A stretch of DNA of 64,000 nucleotides from Kribbella qitaiheensis (lineage in GTDB: Bacteria; Actinomycetota; Actinomycetes; Propionibacteriales; Kribbellaceae). Below, one piece after another: positions 1 through 8,215 of this stretch; the first letter of the stretch is position 1, and each line of letters starts with the position of its first letter. The translations under genes were made by a program, and so were the position numbers. The DNA lies in the NCBI RefSeq assembly GCF_014217565.1, contig NZ_CP043661.1, positions 6,572,001 through 6,636,000 on the forward strand, read 5' to 3'. A model generated the notes under the pieces. It was not told the origin of the DNA. It made no database searches and saw only the letters and a program-made list of their open reading frames with translations.

Positions 1-1917
1 GGCCCCACAATCACCTGCCCTGAGCCACAGGCCGCCGCCATCCAGTACGCCGCGCAGGCGCGTCTGCAGGCAGGCGATCGGGTCGCCGTCTACGACCTCG
101 GGGGCGGCACCTTCGACGTGTGCGTGCTGGAGAAGACCGGCAACGGATTCACCATCCTGGGCAATCCCGAGGGCATCGAGCAGTTGGGTGGCGTGGACTT
201 CGACGAGGCCGTCTTCCAGCACGTCGTCGGCGCGCTCGGCCCGGCGATGGAAGACCTCGATCTCGACAGTCAGGATGGACGGAGCGCGCTGATGCGGCTT
301 CGTCGCGACTGTGTCGAGGCGAAGGAAGCGCTGTCGGTCGACGTCGACACGATGATCCCGGTGACCTTGCCAGGCCGCAGTACGTCGGTGCGCCTGACCC
401 GCGCCGAGCTGGAGACCCTGATCGCACCAGCGCTCGAGCAGACCGTCGAGGCGACCGGGCGGGCGTTGCGAGCCGCCGGTACGACGAGCGAGCAGTTGAA
501 GGCGATCGTGCTGGTCGGGGGCAGCTCGCGGATCCCGCTGGTCAGCCACCTGCTGCAGTCACGCTTCTCAACCCCGACCGCACTGGACACCCACCCCAAA
601 CACGACATCGCTCTGGGCGCAGTGCAGTTCTCGGATGCCCCGGCGGAGGCGACAACCGCGTCGCTGGCCGCTGTCGGCGCGCCCGTCATCGGTACTCCGC
701 CCGGCCGGCTCCCGAAGCCTGCCAGGACGCCGCTGTCGGGCGAGACCCGCCGCCGGATCGCTTTGGCAGCCGGGGCACTGGCAGTGCTCGCGGTCGGAGT
801 GGTCGTGGCGATCCAGCTGACTTCCGGTGATTCGAACAAGGCGTCGGATCAGCCGGCCGGCCCGGCGACCAGCAGCGTGAGCAGTTCCGCGCCGACGTCC
901 GTCACGCCGACCGTGTCCGTGCCGACCCTGAAAGCGCTGCCGGTCGCGGCGGCTCCGCTGAGCGCCTCCGAGCTCATCATTCCGCTGGAGAACGGGTCGG
1001 GCGCGAACAAGGGACAGAGCCTGTACCGGGTCGACGTGAACGCCCCTGGTCAGTCGACGAAGCTCAGCAAGTTCGATGGCAACGCGAACGGCGTCGACAA
1101 CGGTCCCGCGCTGTCCCCGGACCGCAGATCGATGATCTTCACCCGCTTGAAGCCGGCTAAGAATGTCGGCCTCTGGGTGTCCGGAGTGGACGGCGGTAGC
1201 GCGCGCCCACTGTTCACCAAGACACCGGCGCAGTGTGTGGACAACATCAGCCGGCCGGCCTGGAACAAGGCGGACCCGAGCCAGATCGTGGCCGCGTGCG
1301 TCGCGGGCAAGACCACGGGTCTCTACCTGATAGACACCGGCGGCAAGGTGATTCGCACCCTGTTCACGCTGCAGGTCAAGCCCGGGCTGGTGATCAGTGA
1401 TCCCGCTGTCTCGCCGGACGGCACCCGCGTCGCGTTCCAGGCTCAGGGAATGCCGGGCTCCGGGATCTACACGGTGCCGCTCACCGGTGGCACGCCTCGC
1501 CAGCTGACGACGGGGGCCGACGCGGACCCGGCCTGGTCGCCGACGGCGCCGGGCCTGATCGCCTACCGGCATCTCCTGGCAGAGGGCTCGTGGGCGATCC
1601 TCCTGACCAACGCCGATCCCGTTGGCTCGGTCACCGACAATGCCTGGAACAGCAAGCTGCGCGAAGGCGACGTTGTCTGTAGCAAGACCGGGGCCGACAA
1701 CCCGCTCGGCGGTGGCAAGCTCTGCCAGCTCACCGACGGGAGCACCCTCGACCAGGATCCGAGCTGGTCACCGGACGGGAACCAGATCGCCTTCAGGCGA
1801 GGGCCGGTCACGAACGCCCGCATCTACGTGACCTCGCTCAACGCGAAGGTCGCGCCGCGAGCGGTCTGGACGGACGGCCGAGCCAATCAGAGCGCCTCGT
1901 CCTGGACCTCCCGCTGA
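1..1917 (+). CDS. Hsp70-like ATPase fused through a TM helix to an extracytoplasmic beta-propeller (5' end missing)
   Basis: The frame is open from base 1, so the N-terminus lies outside the window; 638 residues are visible. Hsp70/actin-fold ATPase motifs are clear: YDLGGGTFDV (about 31-40, phosphate-2 loop) and IVLVGGSSRIP (about 170, adenosine motif). The Hsp70 substrate-binding domain is absent. Instead a proline-rich linker leads to one TM helix (about 252-274), then a Ser/Thr-rich stalk and a TolB/WD40-like region (about 320-638) with recurring SPDG-type turns (VSPDGTRVAF, WSPDGNQIAF). Inferred topology: cytoplasmic ATPase, extracytoplasmic propeller. Role unknown; perhaps a transmembrane sensor or chaperone-like protein. 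It ends 7 nt from the stop of the convergent downstream gene. Confidence 0.85.
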   Translation, partial: GPTITCPEPQAAAIQYAAQARLQAGDRVAVYDLGGGTFDVCVLEKTGNGFTILGNPEGIEQLGGVDFDEAVFQHVVGALGPAMEDLDLDSQDGRSALMRLRRDCVEAKEALSVDVDTMIPVTLPGRSTSVRLTRAELETLIAPALEQTVEATGRALRAAGTTSEQLKAIVLVGGSSRIPLVSHLLQSRFSTPTALDTHPKHDIALGAVQFSDAPAEATTASLAAVGAPVIGTPPGRLPKPARTPLSGETRRRIALAAGALAVLAVGVVVAIQLTSGDSNKASDQPAGPATSSVSSSAPTSVTPTVSVPTLKALPVAAAPLSASELIIPLENGSGANKGQSLYRVDVNAPGQSTKLSKFDGNANGVDNGPALSPDRRSMIFTRLKPAKNVGLWVSGVDGGSARPLFTKTPAQCVDNISRPAWNKADPSQIVAACVAGKTTGLYLIDTGGKVIRTLFTLQVKPGLVISDPAVSPDGTRVAFQAQGMPGSGIYTVPLTGGTPRQLTTGADADPAWSPTAPGLIAYRHLLAEGSWAILLTNADPVGSVTDNAWNSKLREGDVVCSKTGADNPLGGGKLCQLTDGSTLDQDPSWSPDGNQIAFRRGPVTNARIYVTSLNAKVAPRAVWTDGRANQSASSWTSR

Positions 1918-1924
1918 CTCGCGG

Positions 1925-2599
1925 TCAGTTGTGGGCGGTGGCCGGCTCGAAGGTGGGGCAGGCGAGGAAGCCGCCGTGCGCCCGCTGGGTCTTCGATGAG
2001 GTGCACAGCGTGTTGGCTGCCGCGGCGGAGCTGACCGGACCGAGGTAGACGATCCAGGTGTCGCGGATGGGCTCGAAGCTGCTGTTCGCGAGTCCTGGGT
2101 ACTGCCCGGCGGCGAGCAGGGCCTTGGCCGGGACGCCTGCCGCGATCATCTTGCCTGCCATCGACCTGGCCAATTGGTCGGCCTGCACTCCGGAGTCCGT
2201 CGTGAAGGAGTCCACCAGGGCGATCCACTGACCGCGGCGGAAGGCCGGCGACTGGGAGCCGGTGTTCGGCGTCGCGGCCGGTTTCCCCGCGGTGGTCTTG
2301 CCGGTGGTCGTCTTCCTGGCCGGAGGGTTGCGATCGGCCTTACCGGAAGCTGTCGACGGCGCCGTATTCGCCTTCGGCTGCGAGGCCGGCGTACTGGGCT
2401 GTGCCAGCGACCCGGACCGGAGGTTGCCGTCGGTCGTCGACGAGCCGGAGTTGCCGTTGGTGAGGATGAACGCGAAGGTCGCCACCATCGCGGCACCCGC
2501 GACGACTGCGGCACCGACAGCACTGTGCGACCGCTTTGCTTTCTTCCGGACGGTCCTCGTAGCCCGGGCAGGCGGCTTTCGGTGATCCAGGTGTGTCAC
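1925..2599 (-). CDS. Membrane-anchored SPOR-like domain protein
   Basis: 224 aa from the GTG at 2599, preceded by a strong GGGGAGGGG Shine-Dalgarno sequence; a longer in-frame start at 2674 has no such support. A basic N-terminus (RKKAKRSH) precedes one TM helix (about 27-48, cytoplasmic N-terminus expected), a long Ser/Thr/Pro/Lys-rich linker and a C-terminal domain (about 120-222) with GQWIALVDSF, a YPGLANSS segment and WIVYLGP. That arrangement resembles actinobacterial SPOR-like domains, which in other bacteria bind denuded peptidoglycan at septa. Two cysteines near the C-terminus could pair. A cell-envelope role is inferred; no partner is adjacent. Confidence 0.7.
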   Translation of the reverse strand: MTHLDHRKPPARATRTVRKKAKRSHSAVGAAVVAGAAMVATFAFILTNGNSGSSTTDGNLRSGSLAQPSTPASQPKANTAPSTASGKADRNPPARKTTTGKTTAGKPAATPNTGSQSPAFRRGQWIALVDSFTTDSGVQADQLARSMAGKMIAAGVPAKALLAAGQYPGLANSSFEPIRDTWIVYLGPVSSAAAANTLCTSSKTQRAHGGFLACPTFEPATAHN

Positions 2600-3014
2600 G
2601 ACAAAGCCCCTCCCCGGTTCCGTCGGGCATTTCGATGTCGCCACCTTAATGCCGATCCGCGGAGAAATGAGCACTCCTCAGGTGTTCAGAATCTCCTTAC
2701 CCACCAAGCGTCGCACCCCGGAACCAACCCACCACAATAGGTGCCCGAACAGTCGTTTGAATGTCACCCCCGGCGTCTGCCCTGCCACTGTCCGGCTGCG
2801 CAACCGAAGGTGCTGATTTCCCACCACTGAAAGCACCACGGTTATTAATTGACCAATTGTCCAAGAGATTCCATCGCGACCCCGACCAGCTAGTGACAAT
2901 CGGTGTCCCGAGCGACAGGTAATAGCCTTCGAATCCGCCCCCGGCGCCGCTCGCCTGAGCGTGACACTCAGGCCACCGGCCCACCATTACCTGTCGCTCG
3001 GGACACACCGCCTC
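2600..3014. other. AT-richer intergenic stretch without a recognisable gene
   Basis: No coding frame with family resemblance is visible. The stretch is less GC-rich than its surroundings (for example TTATTAATTGACCAATTGTCC around 2842-2862, which includes an ATTGACCAAT near-palindrome). Its right half is filled by the long inverted repeat listed separately. It probably holds the promoter of the SPOR-like gene and the 3' end of the gene at 3015. Confidence 0.6.
2903..3006. repeat. Long-arm inverted repeat (21 bp perfect arms, 62 nt loop) just past a stop codon
   Basis: Bases 2903-2923 and 2986-3006 are perfect reverse complements (21/21). The loop holds a second perfect 7-bp hairpin, GCCTGAG/CTCAGGC, at 2953-2959/2967-2973. 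The outer arm begins 8 nt after the TAG of the leftward gene ending at 3015. A terminator or processing structure for that gene is the simplest reading, although the long loop and lack of a U-tract are atypical. Confidence 0.75.
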
Positions 3015-3551
3015 CTAGGTGCCGGAGGGGATACCTTCGGGGTGGGGGGTGGGGCGGGTGTCGAGGGCGTCTTCCAGCCAGGACTCGACGTCGACCTCGG
3101 CGTTGAGGATGTGGTTGACGTACGAGGCGCGCTCGTGGCTGAGGACCTCCAGCTCCCAGACACAGGGGGCGGCGCCGATCGGGGCGGGGCGGAAGTCGTC
3201 GACGTCGAGGCCGCTGAAGATGCTCAGCCGGGACTGGAAGTCCTTGGCCCAGGTCTGGACCACCAGGTAGACGCCGTCGTCGCCGAGGTGCAGGACGACC
3301 ACGCCGAGGCCGATGCCACCCATCGCGTCGTCGAAGTCGAGCTGCCGGGAGGCCGCCGTACGGGCGATCCCCACCATCTGGTCGTCCCAGGAGCGCCCGC
3401 GGGCGGTGACGATGTACGGCTTCACCAGCCGGTTCGGATAGCGCCAGGGAAGCAACGGCGTGATCGGCCGAGGCCGGTAGGCCTCGGCCAATCCAGTCAG
3501 AGCAACAGCAGCAGCACCAGCAAGGGCAGGATCAGGGGAAGCCACCCGCAT
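3015..3551 (-). CDS. Conserved-type hypothetical protein, function unknown
   Basis: 178 aa, ATG start at 3551. I do not recognise a named family. The sequence looks like a soluble alpha/beta protein: a Pro/Arg-rich start, RLVKPYIVTARGRSWDDQMVG in the first third, the hydrophobic core GGIGLGVVVLHLGDDGVYLVVQTWAKDF, then an acidic C-terminal part containing WELEVLSHERASYVNHIL. No signal peptide or TM helix. The ordinary third-position GC bias and clean codons support a real gene. It is transcribed with pepN (51 nt gap) and may be in its operon. Its end is followed by the inverted repeat at 2903-3006. Confidence 0.7.
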   Translation of the reverse strand: MRVASPDPALAGAAAVALTGLAEAYRPRPITPLLPWRYPNRLVKPYIVTARGRSWDDQMVGIARTAASRQLDFDDAMGGIGLGVVVLHLGDDGVYLVVQTWAKDFQSRLSIFSGLDVDDFRPAPIGAAPCVWELEVLSHERASYVNHILNAEVDVESWLEDALDTRPTPHPEGIPSGT

Positions 3552-3602
3552 AGTGTCCCGGATGGGAGCTCAGCACACTATCTCCGGAGCCCAGCCGGGC
3601 CA

Positions 3603-6176
3603 CTACCCAACAGCGTCGCGCTGTTGTGCGTCCAGTGCGCGGAGCAGGTCGGCGCGGGCTTCGCCGACGTAGCGCAGGGTCGGGGCGTCGACCGACTCCG
3701 CTTCGGTGTCTAGCCAGTCGGTGAGTGCCTGCAGGGTGGAGTCCTCGGGCAGGTTGCGCGGCGACAGGTAGACCAGCACGTTCTCGCCCATGGACGAACC
3801 CAGCCGGGTGTAGACGTCCTTGGCGGCGGTCAGGTACTTGTCGATGTACGGCCGCAGCAGCTCCTCCTGGCCCGGCTGCTGGAAGCCCAGGATGGTCCGG
3901 AACTGCGTCTCGTTCGGGGTGTCGCCGGACTCCACCGCGATCCGCCAGGCCTCCGCCTTGGCCTCCGCGCTCGGCCGGGCGGCGCGTGCCTGTGCGGCCC
4001 GCTCCTGCCCGGTGATGGTGGTGTCGCGAGTCAGCTCGTCGTCGATACCGTCCGCGTCGATCCGGCCCAGCCTGGCCAGCGCGACGATCAGCGTCCAGCG
4101 CAGATCGGTGTCGACCACCAGTCCGGCCGGCAGCTCCCGGCCGTCCAGCCAGGCGGCCAGCCGGTCAGCGCCGCTGGCGGAGAAGACACCGGCGATGAAG
4201 GCCCGCGCGAACGCGAGCTGGTGGTCGCTTCCCGACTCGGCACCGGCAACCAGTTCCGCCAGCGCCTGCTCGTACTGCGCTCGCAGGTCGGCCCGGTTCG
4301 CGGGTGCCGAGTAGCTGTTGATCGCGGACGACGCCTGGCCCAGCAGCGAACGGACCCCGGTCAGATCGGTCTCGGCGCGAATCCCGCGCAGCACCATCCC
4401 GACGTACTGGCTGGCCGGCATCTCCGCGTCGCGGGTCATGTCCCAGGCCGCACCCCAGGCGAGCGCCCGGGCCAGTGAGTCGGACAGCTGGTCGATCGAG
4501 TCGACCAGCGTCGCGCGCGACCGCTCGTCGAGCCGGATCTTGGCGTAGGTGAGGTCGTCGTCGTTCAGCAGCACCAGATCGGGCTGGCTCGCGCCGACCA
4601 GCTCGGCGAGCTCGGTCCGCGGGCCGTCGATGTCCACCTCGAACCGCTCGGTCCGGACCAGGCCGGCGTCGGTCTTGCGGTACAGGCCGACGGCGAGCCG
4701 GTGCGGCCGCAGTACGGGGAACGCCGCCGCGGCGGTCTGCTCGATCGCGAACGTCTTGAAGGCGCCTGCCTCGTCGACGGTGAAGTCGGCGCGCAGCGTG
4801 TTCACCCCGGCGGTCCGCAGCCAGCGCTCGGTCCAGTCGTCCAGGTCCCGCCCGGACGCCTTCTCCAGCGGCTTCAGCAGGTCGGCCAGCTCGGTGTTGC
4901 CGAACGCGTGGTCGGCGAAGTACTCCTTCAGCGCGGCGATGAACGTGTCCTCACCGACGAACGCGACCAGCTGCCGCAGCGCGGAAGCGCCCTTGGCGTA
5001 GGTGATCCCGTCGAAGTTCACCTCGACCGCGTGGAAGTCGACCATGTCCGCGGCGATCGGGTGCGTCGAGGGCAGCTGGTCCTGCCGGTAGGCCCAGTTC
5101 TTGCGGGCGTTGCAGAAGGTCGTCCAGGCGTTGGTGTACTTCGTCGTCGCGGTCGCCTGGGCCCAGTGGCTGGCCCATTCGGCGAACGACTCGTTCAGCC
5201 ACAGGTCGTCCCACCAGGTCATCGTGACCAGGTCGCCGAACCACATGTGCGCGAGCTCGTGCAGCACCGTGTTCGCGCGGCTTTCCAGCTCGGCGTGGGT
5301 GGTGCGGCTGCGGTAGATGTACTCGTCGCGGATCGTCACGCAGCCGGCGTTCTCCATCGCGCCCATGTTGTACTCCGGCACGAACGCCTGGTCGTACTTG
5401 TGGAACGGGTACGGCGTACCGAAGGCGCGCTCGAACAACTCGAAGCCCTGCTTGGTGACCTCGAACAGGTCCTCGACGTCCAGCGAGTCGGCCAGCGACG
5501 GGCGGCACAGCAGCGACATCGGGTAGGTGCCGTTCGGGCCTTCGTAGGCGTCGGTGACGACGTGGTACGGGCCGGCCACGACGGCGGTGATGTAGGTCGA
5601 GATCGGCTCGGTCGGGGCGAAGCTCCAGGTCGCCAGCTCCTCGCCGTTCTCACCCTTGTACGGCGTGGGCTCGGGGGTCGGCGAGTTCGAGATGACGACC
5701 CAGCGGGCCGGGGCGGAGATGGTGAAGGTGAACGGCGCCTTCAGGTCCGGCTGCTCGAAGGTGGCGAACACCCGACGCGCGTCGGGGACCTCGAACTGGG
5801 TGTAGAGGTAGGTCTCCTTGTCGGCCGGGTCGACCGAGCGGTGCAGCCCTTCACCGGTGCGCGAGTAGGTGCAGTCGGCGACCACCCGCAGCTCGTTGCT
5901 CTCGGCCAGGCCGTCCAGCTGGATCCGGGCGCCGTCGTACACGCTGTCCGGGTCGAGGGTCCGGCCGTTCAGGATCACCTCGCGCACCGACGTCGCGATC
6001 AGATCCGCGAAGGTGCTCGCGCCGGCTTCGGCGGCGAAGGTGAGTACTGTCGTCGACGCGAACGTCGGGGTTCCGGCGGCGGCCGTGGTGAGGTCAAGCT
6101 CGATGGTGTAGCTGACATCACTGATCAGGCCGGCGCGGGTACGCGCTTCATCGCGCGTCAGGTTGGTTCCAGGCAT
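3603..6176 (-). CDS. pepN: Aminopeptidase N (M1 family zinc metallopeptidase)
   Basis: 857 aa, the usual length for actinobacterial PepN. M1 hallmarks are intact: exopeptidase motif GAMEN at about 271-275, zinc site HELAH at about 305 with the third ligand Glu in NESFAEW 18 residues later, and an ERAP1-like helical C-terminal half ending in an Ala/Arg-rich tail. It removes N-terminal residues from peptides in the cytoplasm; no signal peptide is present. A TAGGAT -10 box (6183-6188 on the opposite strand) lies 6 nt from the ATG, so the mRNA is probably leaderless. Transcribed divergently from the gene at 6361. Confidence 0.97.
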   Translation of the reverse strand: MPGTNLTRDEARTRAGLISDVSYTIELDLTTAAAGTPTFASTTVLTFAAEAGASTFADLIATSVREVILNGRTLDPDSVYDGARIQLDGLAESNELRVVADCTYSRTGEGLHRSVDPADKETYLYTQFEVPDARRVFATFEQPDLKAPFTFTISAPARWVVISNSPTPEPTPYKGENGEELATWSFAPTEPISTYITAVVAGPYHVVTDAYEGPNGTYPMSLLCRPSLADSLDVEDLFEVTKQGFELFERAFGTPYPFHKYDQAFVPEYNMGAMENAGCVTIRDEYIYRSRTTHAELESRANTVLHELAHMWFGDLVTMTWWDDLWLNESFAEWASHWAQATATTKYTNAWTTFCNARKNWAYRQDQLPSTHPIAADMVDFHAVEVNFDGITYAKGASALRQLVAFVGEDTFIAALKEYFADHAFGNTELADLLKPLEKASGRDLDDWTERWLRTAGVNTLRADFTVDEAGAFKTFAIEQTAAAAFPVLRPHRLAVGLYRKTDAGLVRTERFEVDIDGPRTELAELVGASQPDLVLLNDDDLTYAKIRLDERSRATLVDSIDQLSDSLARALAWGAAWDMTRDAEMPASQYVGMVLRGIRAETDLTGVRSLLGQASSAINSYSAPANRADLRAQYEQALAELVAGAESGSDHQLAFARAFIAGVFSASGADRLAAWLDGRELPAGLVVDTDLRWTLIVALARLGRIDADGIDDELTRDTTITGQERAAQARAARPSAEAKAEAWRIAVESGDTPNETQFRTILGFQQPGQEELLRPYIDKYLTAAKDVYTRLGSSMGENVLVYLSPRNLPEDSTLQALTDWLDTEAESVDAPTLRYVGEARADLLRALDAQQRDAVG

Positions 6177-6182
6177 GTCGGC

Positions 6183-6188
6183 ATCCTA
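6183..6188 (-). promoter_or_regulatory. -10 box of a probably leaderless pepN transcript
   Basis: Read leftward the hexamer is TAGGAT, a good actinobacterial -10, six nt before the pepN ATG at 6176, which puts transcription start at or next to the start codon. No convincing -35 is seen. Confidence 0.55.
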
Positions 6189-6325
6189 TGCACCTGGAGT
6201 GCAGCTTCGCCGAGGGTTTCCCCGCGACTTGCAATAACGATGTGTGAGCCCGAAAAAAGGTTGCTTCCATCGTTTGCCCTGGCGTCACCCCGAGCTGTCC
6301 GTCGGTGACGGCGCCACGCCGCCCG

Positions 6326-6354
6326 GTGACCGTGTTGGTTGCATTTTGTACGAT
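6326..6354 (+). promoter_or_regulatory. Promoter of the nitroreductase-like gene (leaderless)
   Basis: GTGACC (6326-6331), a 17-nt spacer and TACGAT (6349-6354) are followed after 6 nt by the ATG at 6361, so the transcript should start at the start codon. No Shine-Dalgarno sequence is present, which fits leaderless translation. Confidence 0.6.
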
Positions 6355-6360
6355 CGAATC

Positions 6361-6957
6361 ATGACCGCCACCGCAGATTTCTGGTTCGACCCGGCCTGCC
6401 CCTGGGCCTGGATGACGTCCCGCTGGATGCTCGAGGTCGAGCAGGTCCGGGACGTGAAGACGACCTGGCACGTGATGAGCCTGGCCATCCTGAACGAGGA
6501 CCGCGACGAGCACGACGAGAACTGGCAGCGCAAGCTGGGGATCGTCCGGGTGCTGATCGCGGCCGAGCAGGCGCACGGCAACGAGGTGCTGCTGCCGCTC
6601 TACACCGCGCTGGGCAATCGGATCCACGTCGAGCGCCGCGGCACGAAGTACGCCGACCTGCTGCCGGAGGCGCTGGCCGAGGCCGGCCTGCCCGCCGCGC
6701 TGATCGAGGCCAAGGACACCGACCGCTACGACGACGCGCTGCGCAAGTCGCACCTGGCCGGGATGGAACTGGTCGGCATGGAGGTCGGTACCCCGGTCAT
6801 CGCGGTCGAGGGCTCCGCGTTCTTCGGCCCGGTCGTGACGCCGGCCCCGAAGGGCGAGGCGGCCGGCAAGCTCTGGGACGGCGTCCGGCTGGTGGCCGGC
6901 ACCGAGGGCTTCTTCGAACTCAAGCGCACCCGCGATCGCGATCCTGTCTTCGACTGA
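6361..6957 (+). CDS. Mycothiol-dependent nitroreductase (Rv2466c)/DsbA-like thioredoxin-fold protein
   Basis: 198 aa. The N-terminus FWFDPACPWAW matches the DsbA-like Rv2466c family of mycothiol-dependent oxidoreductases. The nucleophilic Cys13 of the CPWx active site is kept but the second position is Ala (Cys-Pro-Trp-Ala instead of Cys-Pro-Trp-Cys), so a monothiol mechanism using mycothiol is implied. A cis-Pro segment EVGTPVIAVEG at about 142-152 is typical of the fold. Cytoplasmic, single gene, leaderless promoter. Family assignment is good; substrate is unknown. Confidence 0.85.
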   Translation: MTATADFWFDPACPWAWMTSRWMLEVEQVRDVKTTWHVMSLAILNEDRDEHDENWQRKLGIVRVLIAAEQAHGNEVLLPLYTALGNRIHVERRGTKYADLLPEALAEAGLPAALIEAKDTDRYDDALRKSHLAGMELVGMEVGTPVIAVEGSAFFGPVVTPAPKGEAAGKLWDGVRLVAGTEGFFELKRTRDRDPVFD

Positions 6958-7026
6958 TCGCGCTCGGTCACCACAGTTCGGCCACCCGTACAGGGCTTGA
7001 ACGATCAACTGGATGGCGCGAAGGTT

Positions 7027-7056
7027 GCTCACCAACAAATTTCCCCTCTGGTGAGC
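7027..7056 (+). promoter_or_regulatory. 8-bp inverted repeat upstream of the serine hydrolase start
   Basis: GCTCACCA (7027-7034) and TGGTGAGC (7049-7056) are perfect reverse complements separated by 14 nt, ending 10 nt before the GTG start at 7067. It could be an operator dyad or an RNA hairpin taking up the initiation region. Confidence 0.5.
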
Positions 7057-7066
7057 AGGTTTCACA

Positions 7067-8104
7067 GTGAAGCTTCTTCGCGCCGTCAGTGATGTCGTGG
7101 TGGTCCCAGCAGGAGTCACTGCGGGTATCGCCGTGTTCGACCGGGAGACCGGGCAGTTCACGGAGCAGCTGAATCCCGATCTGCGGTTCCGGTCCGCGTC
7201 CGTGGTGAAGCTGCTGATCGTGCTGGACTACCTGTGGGACCGCGGCCCGGAGTACGTGGTCACTGCCGCCGACAAGGCGCAGCTCGACGTGATGCTGCGC
7301 AGCAGTGACGACGATGCCGCGAGCCACTACTGGGACCAGCTGGGTGGCGGGCAGATCGTCGACCGGATGGTGCAGCGGCTCGGTCTCACCCACACTGCAC
7401 CTCCACCGGCGACCCACCCGGGCTTCTGGGGGTACGTCGCGCTGACAGCAGCCGACACCGTGCGGATCTACCGCTACCTGCTGGACCAGGCGCCCGCGCC
7501 GGTCCGCGACTACGTACTGGGCAACCTGCACCACGCCACTCGCTACGGCACCGACGGCTTCGACCAGTACTTCGGGATCGCGTCGGTGTTCGACCCGCAT
7601 TTCGCCATCAAGCAGGGCTGGTCGGGGTTCGTGGGATCGAGCGGCTTCGGATCCGATCGCGCCAAGCCCAAGGTGAACGTGGTGGACCTCATCAGCGAGG
7701 CGCTGCACACCACCGGCACGGTTGGGACGGGGGACCGGACGATCATCGCGGTCTACACGCTGCACCCCGACGGAACGGCGTACGGCAAGGCCTACAGCGA
7801 CATCACGCGGTTGACCCGCACGTTGAACGTGCCAGGCGGCGTACCTGCCGCTGGTAGCTGGCTGATGACCAGCGGTTCCGGCGTACGGGTTCGGGCCGAG
7901 CCGACCACGTCCGGCGACATCCTGGGTAGCCTGCCGTCAGGTGTGGAAGTGTTGGTGACCTGTCAGAAGAAGGGGCAGCTCATCGACGCTCCGCCGCGAT
8001 CCAGCGAGTGGTGGGCCTACCTACCGAAGTACGACGGCTATGTCACCAACGTGTACGTCGGTTCGGGCGCCCCGAAGCTCCCCGGAGTCCCGGACTGTCA
8101 GTGA
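7067..8104 (+). CDS. Serine hydrolase (class A beta-lactamase-like) with C-terminal SH3-type domain
   Basis: 345 aa from a GTG start. The SxxK motif is SVVK in FRSASVVKLLIVLDYL near residue 46, as in penicillin-binding/beta-lactamase folds. SDDDAASHYWDQL further on occupies the place of the SxN motif, but no typical KTG is obvious (the KQGWSGF segment sits where it would be). From about residue 265 GVRVRAEPTTSGDILGSL is an SH3_3/SH3b-like wall-binding repeat ending at the C-terminus. No classical signal peptide precedes the catalytic domain, so either the true start is upstream or export is non-classical. Ends in TGATAG and runs straight into the 27-bp inverted repeat. Confidence 0.8.
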   Translation: MKLLRAVSDVVVVPAGVTAGIAVFDRETGQFTEQLNPDLRFRSASVVKLLIVLDYLWDRGPEYVVTAADKAQLDVMLRSSDDDAASHYWDQLGGGQIVDRMVQRLGLTHTAPPPATHPGFWGYVALTAADTVRIYRYLLDQAPAPVRDYVLGNLHHATRYGTDGFDQYFGIASVFDPHFAIKQGWSGFVGSSGFGSDRAKPKVNVVDLISEALHTTGTVGTGDRTIIAVYTLHPDGTAYGKAYSDITRLTRTLNVPGGVPAAGSWLMTSGSGVRVRAEPTTSGDILGSLPSGVEVLVTCQKKGQLIDAPPRSSEWWAYLPKYDGYVTNVYVGSGAPKLPGVPDCQ

Positions 8105-8200
8105 TAGCGGTCTGGGGTGGGACTCAGCCGGCGCTTGCGGCGCCCAGGCACGCACCTGAACACCGCAATCACTCGGCTGAGTCCCACCCCAGACCGCTAT
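8104..8200. repeat. Long-arm inverted repeat (27 bp perfect arms, 43 nt loop) starting at a stop codon
   Basis: Bases 8104-8130 and 8174-8200 are perfect reverse complements (27/27), separated by 43 nt that contain a GGCGC/GCGCC mini-hairpin. The left arm starts on the last base of the serine-hydrolase TGA; the right arm ends 15 nt before rpiB. A terminator or insulating hairpin is likely. Arm sequence is unrelated to those at 2903 and 57461. Confidence 0.8.
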
Positions 8201-8215
8201 GTCAGACTTCACGCC

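Noticed and set aside
4701-6308. 535-codon frame opposite pepN
   Set aside because: Shadow frame; M1 motifs are on the other strand.
8117-8215. Longer rpiB start
   Set aside because: The extension is encoded by the 27-bp inverted repeat; the ATG at 8216 gives the canonical RpiB N-terminus.
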